Source of the DNA: Streptosporangium sandarakinum
GTDB taxonomy: Bacteria > Actinomycetota > Actinomycetes > Streptosporangiales > Streptosporangiaceae
Direction of reading: 5' to 3'
DNA length: 64,000 bases
Assembly (NCBI RefSeq): GCF_013409935.1
Contig: NZ_JACCCO010000002.1
Coordinates: 1,612,001-1,676,000 of the forward strand
The position numbers and the translations under genes were made by a program. The notes beneath the pieces are model-generated. The model saw nothing but the letters and a program-made list of their open reading frames with translations. It ran no database searches and was not told where the DNA came from. Shown piece after piece: positions 59,720 to 64,000 of this stretch. Within the stretch, counting starts at the first letter, position 1. Every line of letters starts with the position of its first letter.

Positions 59720-60835
59720 TCAGAAAGAGCGCGAGTATCGCCGCTCCTCGACGGCCGTCCGCACCAGTCCGACGGCCTCCCGGGCGCACCCCCAGGAAAA
59801 GCTGAATCCGGCGCCGCCGTGCGCGAAGTTGTAAACGACCTGGTCTTCCTCGTCCCATTCCAGGCAGACGTTCTCGCTGCGGAACGGGCGCAGGCCGACC
59901 CGCACCGGCTCGTCGGGGTCGATCCTGGCGCGGCGCAGCGCGGGCATGAACGCGAGGCACCGCTCGTACATCTCGCGGATGGGGGCGTGGTTCTCCAGAT
60001 CGATTCCGGTGTCCCACTCGTCCTTTTCCGCCAGCCCGCCGAGAACGAGGAGATTCTGGTTCCGCGGGACGATGAAGACGATGTCCTGCTCGTCGTGGCG
60101 CTCGTCGTGGGAGACGCAGTGGGCCTCCTCGATCCGGGGGCCGCGCAGGCCGCCGTTGCGGACCCGGACGAGCGCGCCGCGCAGCGGGTACATGGGGACG
60201 CCGCGCAGCTCGGCGGTGCCGAGCCCGGCGCAGCAGACGACCAGTCCGGCGCCGAACCGCTCGCACAGCTCGTCCCGCCGGGCCGCCAGCGGGCCCTCGA
60301 CGCGGTGCCGTACCACCCGTACACCGTGGCGGACGACTTCGCGCATCAGCCACACCATGTACCGGTCGGTGTCGATCATGGGCGCCAGGTGGGAGTAGGC
60401 GTCGACCACACCGTAGTCGGGGTTCACGCCGTTGCGCTCGGCGAGCGCCGGGTCGCGGAGGAAACCGCGGACCTTCCCGGCGAGCTCCCGCATCTTGTGC
60501 AGATCGTGCGGGTTCTCCTCGACACGGTGCCGGAAATAGAAATTGGATCTCCGCATGGCCACCCCCGGCACCTTGGCGCGGGCCATTTCCTCGAACATCC
60601 GGTACGAGGTGAGGCACCAGTCCTTGGACCGGGCGAGCGATATCTCGTCGTGGTGGTACCCGCACACCGCGGGCGGCCACTCCCACAACGCCCCCGCGAC
60701 GACCGAGACGATGTCGGGCGCGAACCTGTCCGCGACGACGGTGACCCGGAAACCCTCTCTGGCCAGACACAACGCGGTCGTCAATCCGCTTACACCGGCC
60801 CCGACAACGAGTATTCTCTCCGAATTCGCGCGCAC
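59720..60835 (-). CDS. D-amino-acid oxidase-like FAD protein
   Basis: A 371-residue flavoprotein from GTG 60835 (AGAAGG upstream). The dinucleotide fold reads ILVVGAGVSGLTTALCLARE, followed by a GALWEWPPAVCGYH stretch, and near the C-terminus VRVGLRPFRSENVCLEW and YNFAHGGAGFSFSWGCA, which hold the FAD and the substrate carboxylate Arg in DAO-family enzymes. It resembles D-amino-acid and D-aspartate oxidases; substrate preference is not readable. It lies 33 bp upstream of the L,D-transpeptidase gene, possibly in one transcript. A link to D-amino acid turnover at the cell wall is inference. Confidence 0.88.
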   Translation of the reverse strand: MRANSERILVVGAGVSGLTTALCLAREGFRVTVVADRFAPDIVSVVAGALWEWPPAVCGYHHDEISLARSKDWCLTSYRMFEEMARAKVPGVAMRRSNFYFRHRVEENPHDLHKMRELAGKVRGFLRDPALAERNGVNPDYGVVDAYSHLAPMIDTDRYMVWLMREVVRHGVRVVRHRVEGPLAARRDELCERFGAGLVVCCAGLGTAELRGVPMYPLRGALVRVRNGGLRGPRIEEAHCVSHDERHDEQDIVFIVPRNQNLLVLGGLAEKDEWDTGIDLENHAPIREMYERCLAFMPALRRARIDPDEPVRVGLRPFRSENVCLEWDEEDQVVYNFAHGGAGFSFSWGCAREAVGLVRTAVEERRYSRSF

Positions 60836-61332
60836 CTGAGAACGCCTTCTTCCTGGATTCTCCCGGATCGACCGGTATTTCGGCGCGACCGGCCGCGAAA
60901 AAGCCGCCCCGCCGTCCCACTCAAACGCTCCAAGGGTAGATCCGGGCGCCGACGCCCCCCGGAGCGTCGGCGTGTCCGGGAAATCCCGCGAACGGCCACG
61001 GAACCAGGACGAACGATGAACGATCAGAGAGATCGCCTGGACCGGACGCGGGTAACCCCGGCGGCCCGCCGAATGATCCGATGACGGCCGATCGGTCCCG
61101 GGCCGACCTTCACCGGCCGATCGGCGCCATCGGCCGGGTGGAAGGTTGACGCTTTTTTGGCACGGCCGCAGGAATGCACGGCTCCCGGTCCGGGCGCAAG
61201 GGGGGAGATTGCCTGCGTTGCTCGGCAAGCTCGCCTATTCGCCCCCGGTGGTATCGATGGGCGGAGGCGGCCGGGTGAATCCCGCTTGTACGGGATCCTG
61301 GCGGCAAGGAGGGGATTGGGCCCCGCATGACG

Positions 61333-61362
61333 GACGCCCCGCCGAAGAGCCGGCGGGGCGTC
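61333..61362 (-). terminator. Stem-loop terminator
   Basis: Perfect 12-bp arms (61333-61344, 61351-61362) with a 6-base loop, 100 bp downstream of the stop of the secreted-protein gene at 61462. It could also insulate the flavoprotein promoter region. The 60836-61461 gap holds no gene I can support. Confidence 0.65.
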
Positions 61363-61410
61363 CCGGGTCAGCCGCCGATCCGCCGCCGGGTCCGCCGGAG
61401 CGACGCCCGG

Positions 61411-61454
61411 ACGGTGGTCGGACGGTGGTCGGACGGTGGTCGGACGGTGGTGAG
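61411..61454. repeat. Tandem repeat, four units of 11 bp
   Basis: Units ACGGTGGTCGG begin at 61411, 61422, 61433 and 61444; the last has two changes. The array ends directly before the stop codon of the gene at 61462-62847. Confidence 0.8.
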
Positions 61455-61461
61455 GCGGCGG

Positions 61462-62847
61462 TCAGGCGGTGGTGAGGTAGACCTGGCTGACGACCTCGGC
61501 GAGCTTCTTCAGGTCACCGGCCGCGTCGGTCTCCGGCGTGGCCGGGTCGTAGATGGCCGCGATGCGGCGCTGGACCGGGGCGAGCTTCTTCAGTTCGTCC
61601 CAGGCGGTCAGCCGGTTCACCGTGCCCTGGGCGGTCCGGACTCGGGTCCAGAGGTTCACCTGCTGGGCGGCGCCGTCCTTGACCGGCGCGGACACCCGCA
61701 TCGCGACCTGCTCGGGGGCGACCTGGCCGACGACGCCGGTCTCCTCGGCGGCCACCTGGGTCAGGACGTCCCAGGCGCGGGCGCGGACCTGGATCCACTG
61801 GTTGCGGTGCGCCTGCTCGGCGTCGATCTTCCAGGTCTGGTAGCCGCCGTACAGCAGGCCGGTGTCCAGGGAGAGCTGGTCGAGGCGCCCCGCGTTCACG
61901 TAGCCCTCGACCTTCTCGGGGGTGAGCAGCGGGTACCGCTTGGTCATCTCGGTCTTGCAGGCGGCGTCGGCGCCGCAGGCGAACTCGGGGACGACCGTGT
62001 GGACGCCCAGCCGCTTGCCCGGGGCCGCCTGGCGCAGCGCGGCCGACGCGCCGGCGACGAAGGCGGTGACCTCGGCGTCCGTCGCGAACGTCTTGTTGTA
62101 GCCGAGCTGCGAGGTGAAGCGGATCCCGGTCACCTCGGGCCGCGCGGCCAGCGCCGCGACGCGCTTGACGGCCGCGGCGAAGTTCGCCGGGCCCGCCTTC
62201 CAGTCGTCGGCCAGCTCGGTGTCGAGCCAGACGCGCAGCCCACCGCTCCGGGCGGCGGTCACCGCCTGGCCGGTGGGGGTCTGCGCGGCCGCGGTCACCT
62301 CCTGGGCGGTGGGAGCCTGTACGGCGGGCTGGGCGCCCTGCGTGCCCTGGGTGGTCGCCGGGGTGGCCGTCGTCTTCGCGCCGGTGCCGCCGGGGCCGGT
62401 GAAGCTGCCGTTGTCGGGCCCGGTCACGCTGCCGTCGCCGCCGATCCCGTGCCCGTCGGTCGAGCACTGCCGGCCGCCCTCGCACTCGGGGGTCCCGCCG
62501 TCCTCGGCGCCCTCCGGCCAGGGGGAGCCGTCATCGCCGACCGCGCCGTCGCCCTGGAGCTCCGCGCAGTAGTTGCCGGGGGCCGAGCAGTCGATGAACT
62601 TGCCCTGCAGCGGGGTGGCGTCCTTGAGGTTGGCGCCGTCGTCCTTCAGCCAGAACTTCGCGATGTCGAGGGCCTCGTCGGGCTTGGCCAGCCAGTGGCA
62701 CACCACGTACGCCGGGGCGTCGGCGCTCAGCAGATCGTTGCAGCTCCGGGGATCGTCCTGGGAGTAGGCGGCGACCGCGGGAGTCACCGCCCCGATGACC
62801 GTGAGCATGGCGCCGACGGCCAGGGTTCGCCGCAGAGTGAGTCGCAT
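61462..62847 (-). CDS. Secreted protein with TIM-barrel-like C-terminal domain, unknown
   Basis: A 461-residue protein with a Sec signal peptide (MRLTLRRTLAVGAMLTVIGA, cleaved near AVA). Residues of about 30-125 form a Cys-rich module (six cysteines: SCNDL, VVCHW, DCSAPGNYC, ECEGGRQC). A Gly/Thr/Pro linker follows to about 200, then a domain of about 255 residues with GLRVWLDTELADDWKAG, VTGIRFTSQLGYN and RLGVHTVVPEFACG, resembling the strand-helix periodicity of TIM-barrel hydrolases. No catalytic Glu pair could be fixed. GGGAG lies 8 bases before the ATG. The family is not recognised. Confidence 0.75.
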   Translation of the reverse strand: MRLTLRRTLAVGAMLTVIGAVTPAVAAYSQDDPRSCNDLLSADAPAYVVCHWLAKPDEALDIAKFWLKDDGANLKDATPLQGKFIDCSAPGNYCAELQGDGAVGDDGSPWPEGAEDGGTPECEGGRQCSTDGHGIGGDGSVTGPDNGSFTGPGGTGAKTTATPATTQGTQGAQPAVQAPTAQEVTAAAQTPTGQAVTAARSGGLRVWLDTELADDWKAGPANFAAAVKRVAALAARPEVTGIRFTSQLGYNKTFATDAEVTAFVAGASAALRQAAPGKRLGVHTVVPEFACGADAACKTEMTKRYPLLTPEKVEGYVNAGRLDQLSLDTGLLYGGYQTWKIDAEQAHRNQWIQVRARAWDVLTQVAAEETGVVGQVAPEQVAMRVSAPVKDGAAQQVNLWTRVRTAQGTVNRLTAWDELKKLAPVQRRIAAIYDPATPETDAAGDLKKLAEVVSQVYLTTA

Positions 62848-63097
62848 TCTTAAGCTCCCGGGTGAAGCCGGTCAAAACGATCGTTTGGCACTCTATCCGG
62901 ATCATCCCTATCTCAACAGGTTTTGTCAGGAAGTCAGCAGACTCCCCCTCGCCCCACCGGCCCGCCCCGCACGCAGCCGCCCGGACCGTTTCCGCACCGC
63001 CCGGCCGTCCCGATCGCGGACCGGCACCGCCCTGCCCGGCCGCCCGGCGGCGGGGCGCCGATAATCGAAGCATGATCCCCGTACGGCGGGCCCGCTG

Positions 63098-63730
63098 ATG
63101 GCGGCCGAGTCCTCACAGACCCTGGAGCGCGGTCTCCGGCTGCTCCGCCTGCTGGCCGACGGCCGGCGTGGCCGTACCCCCACCGAGCTCGCGACCGAGC
63201 TGGAGCTGAGCCGCCCGGTGGTCTACCGCCTGCTCACCACGCTCCAGAACGAGGGTTTCGTCCGCCGGGGCGGCGACGGCCGGGTCCACCTGGGGTTCGG
63301 GGTGCTCGTGCTGGCGCGGGCCGTACAGCCGCTGCTCCGCGAGGGCGCCCTGCCGACGCTGCGCGGGCTCGCCGAGGAGGTGGGCGCGACGGCGCACCTG
63401 ACCGTGGCCGAGGGGGACGACGGCCTGGCGGTGGCGGTGGTGGAGCCCTCCTGGACCGACATGCACGTCGCCTACCGCGAAGGGTCCCGCCACCCGCTCG
63501 GCCGGGGCGCGGCCGGGCACGCCATCCTCGCCCTGCGGCAGGGCCGTACCGGCTATGTCGTCACCGAGGGCCAGCTCCAGGAAGGCGCCCGCGGCGTGGC
63601 CGCGCCCGTCACCGGCCTGCCCTGGCTGGAGGCGTCCGTCGGGGTCGTCGCCTTCACTCCGCTCGACCCGGCGGCCGTCGGCCCCCGGGTCGCCGCCGCG
63701 GCCGCCGAGCTGGGCCGCGCCCTCGCCTGA
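63098..63730 (+). CDS. IclR family transcriptional regulator
   Basis: A 210-residue regulator, slightly shorter than the usual 250. The N-terminal winged helix (LERGLRLLRLLADGRRGRTP, ELATELELSRPVVYRLLTTL) is followed by an effector domain (LRGLAEEVGATAHLTVAEGD, HPLGRGAAGHAILA, VAAPVTGLPWLEASVGVVAF). The effector half lacks part of the usual middle segment. The neighbouring VOC gene is convergent, so the target is unclear. Confidence 0.9.
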   Translation: MAAESSQTLERGLRLLRLLADGRRGRTPTELATELELSRPVVYRLLTTLQNEGFVRRGGDGRVHLGFGVLVLARAVQPLLREGALPTLRGLAEEVGATAHLTVAEGDDGLAVAVVEPSWTDMHVAYREGSRHPLGRGAAGHAILALRQGRTGYVVTEGQLQEGARGVAAPVTGLPWLEASVGVVAFTPLDPAAVGPRVAAAAAELGRALA

Positions 63731-63744
63731 GGGAACCCGCCGGG

Positions 63745-64000
63745 TCAGGCGATCGGTTCGAGGAACTCCAGGCGGTTCCCGTGGGGGTCCTCGCTGTGGA
63801 AGCGCCGCATTCCCGGGAAGTCGTCGTCGAAGGTCACCGGGTGACCCGCCTCCGTCAGGCGCCGGGCCCACCCGTCGAGGTCGCGGACCAGCAGGCCGGG
63901 GTGCGCCTTGCGCGCCGGGCGGAAGTCCTCCTCGACGCCGAGGTGCAGCTCGATGCCGTGCCCGCGGAACCAGCAGCCGCCCCGCGCGGCCAGGACGGGT
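63745..64000 (-). CDS. VOC superfamily (glyoxalase/bleomycin-resistance-like) protein, partial
   Basis: Only the C-terminal 84 codons are inside the window; the start lies beyond 64000. The visible part has WFRGHGIELHLGVEEDFRPA, GLLVRDLDGWARRLTEAGHP and the closing DPHGNRLEFLEP, the second half of a VOC beta-alpha-beta-beta-beta module with the metal-ligand-type Glu in LEFLEP. Function (isomerase, dioxygenase or drug-binding) cannot be told. Confidence 0.85.
   Translation of the reverse strand, partial: PVLAARGGCWFRGHGIELHLGVEEDFRPARKAHPGLLVRDLDGWARRLTEAGHPVTFDDDFPGMRRFHSEDPHGNRLEFLEPIA

Noticed and set aside
61016..61084. A 22-codon plus-strand frame upstream of the flavoprotein gene
   Set aside because: Only a weak ribosome-binding site, a composition of mainly Arg and Asp, and no structural feature; chance in GC-rich DNA is more likely.
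61100..61330. Possible riboswitch or small RNA in the long gap before the secreted-protein gene end
   Set aside because: Several short hairpins are present, but no match to the conserved cores of cyclic-di-AMP, cobalamin, glycine or SAM riboswitches could be made by eye.

Overview
The window is very GC-rich DNA with dense short intergenic gaps, frequent GTG and TTG starts, 4-bp ATGA overlaps, Tat and lipoprotein signals, F420-type oxidoreductases, ECF sigma/CU044_5270-type pairs and an XRE/HATPase cassette. This points to a filamentous actinomycete, most likely of the Streptosporangiaceae (inference from gene families; no rRNA or housekeeping marker is present). There are no tRNA or rRNA genes, no CRISPR array and no intact prophage. 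The content (regulators, acetyltransferases, secreted proteins, broken genes, mobile-element scars) looks like an accessory chromosomal region.

Layout. 0-3.4 kb: MerR/SDR divergent pair, Tat-exported GH16 hydrolase, membrane protein. 3.5-5.2 kb: C-terminal remnant of a peptide-maturation methyltransferase next to a low-GC SRA-HNH modification-dependent endonuclease, a horizontally acquired patch. 5.2-8.5 kb: XRE regulator and a divergent three-gene set ending in an anti-sigma-type ATPase. 8.6-18.5 kb: secreted serine hydrolase, two of three paralogous small membrane proteins, three acetyltransferases, an LLM oxidoreductase with a hairpin over its ribosome-binding site, and lipoproteins. 18.7-23.3 kb: alpha/beta hydrolase and HTH regulator around a nested palindrome, then an autoregulated PadR-DUF1048-ABC exporter operon and the third paralog. 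23.4-26.5 kb: secreted lipase-like protein and an ECF sigma/membrane-partner pair.

26.8-29.4 kb holds the most unusual gene. It encodes a 649-residue protein with a WXG100-like (type VII secretion / polymorphic-toxin type) N-terminal half and an apparently complete monotopic phosphoglycosyl transferase domain where a toxin domain would normally sit. An acetyltransferase gene follows 20 bp downstream. 29.5-41.3 kb: Ser/Thr kinase with WD40 propeller, HxlR regulator, SnoaL-like protein, AlkZ-like winged-helix protein, prenyltransferase-fold protein, ricin-type lectin, a second ECF pair, pentapeptide-repeat protein and VanZ-like protein.

42-45 kb is a segmental duplication. Two copies of about 0.87 kb each carry a small secreted protein with a conserved signal peptide and a divergent mature part, plus the start of an LLM oxidoreductase. 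One oxidoreductase copy is cut off after 34 codons, and TnpB and tyrosine-recombinase fragments lie beside the break. 45-53 kb: membrane protein, hydrolase/TetR pair, DUF1540 protein, third ECF pair, GT-C type glycosyltransferase, a 29-residue membrane peptide and a short HPF-like protein. 53.2-54.2 kb: a head-to-head SDR and TetR that both lack their N-terminal halves, best explained by one deletion. 54.3-64 kb: trehalose synthase-like GH13, a long collagen-like secreted protein, a two-EF-hand mini-protein, L,D-transpeptidase, D-amino-acid oxidase-like flavoprotein, a secreted protein, an IclR regulator and a partial VOC protein.

All functions are inferred from motifs read by eye; no database search was run.
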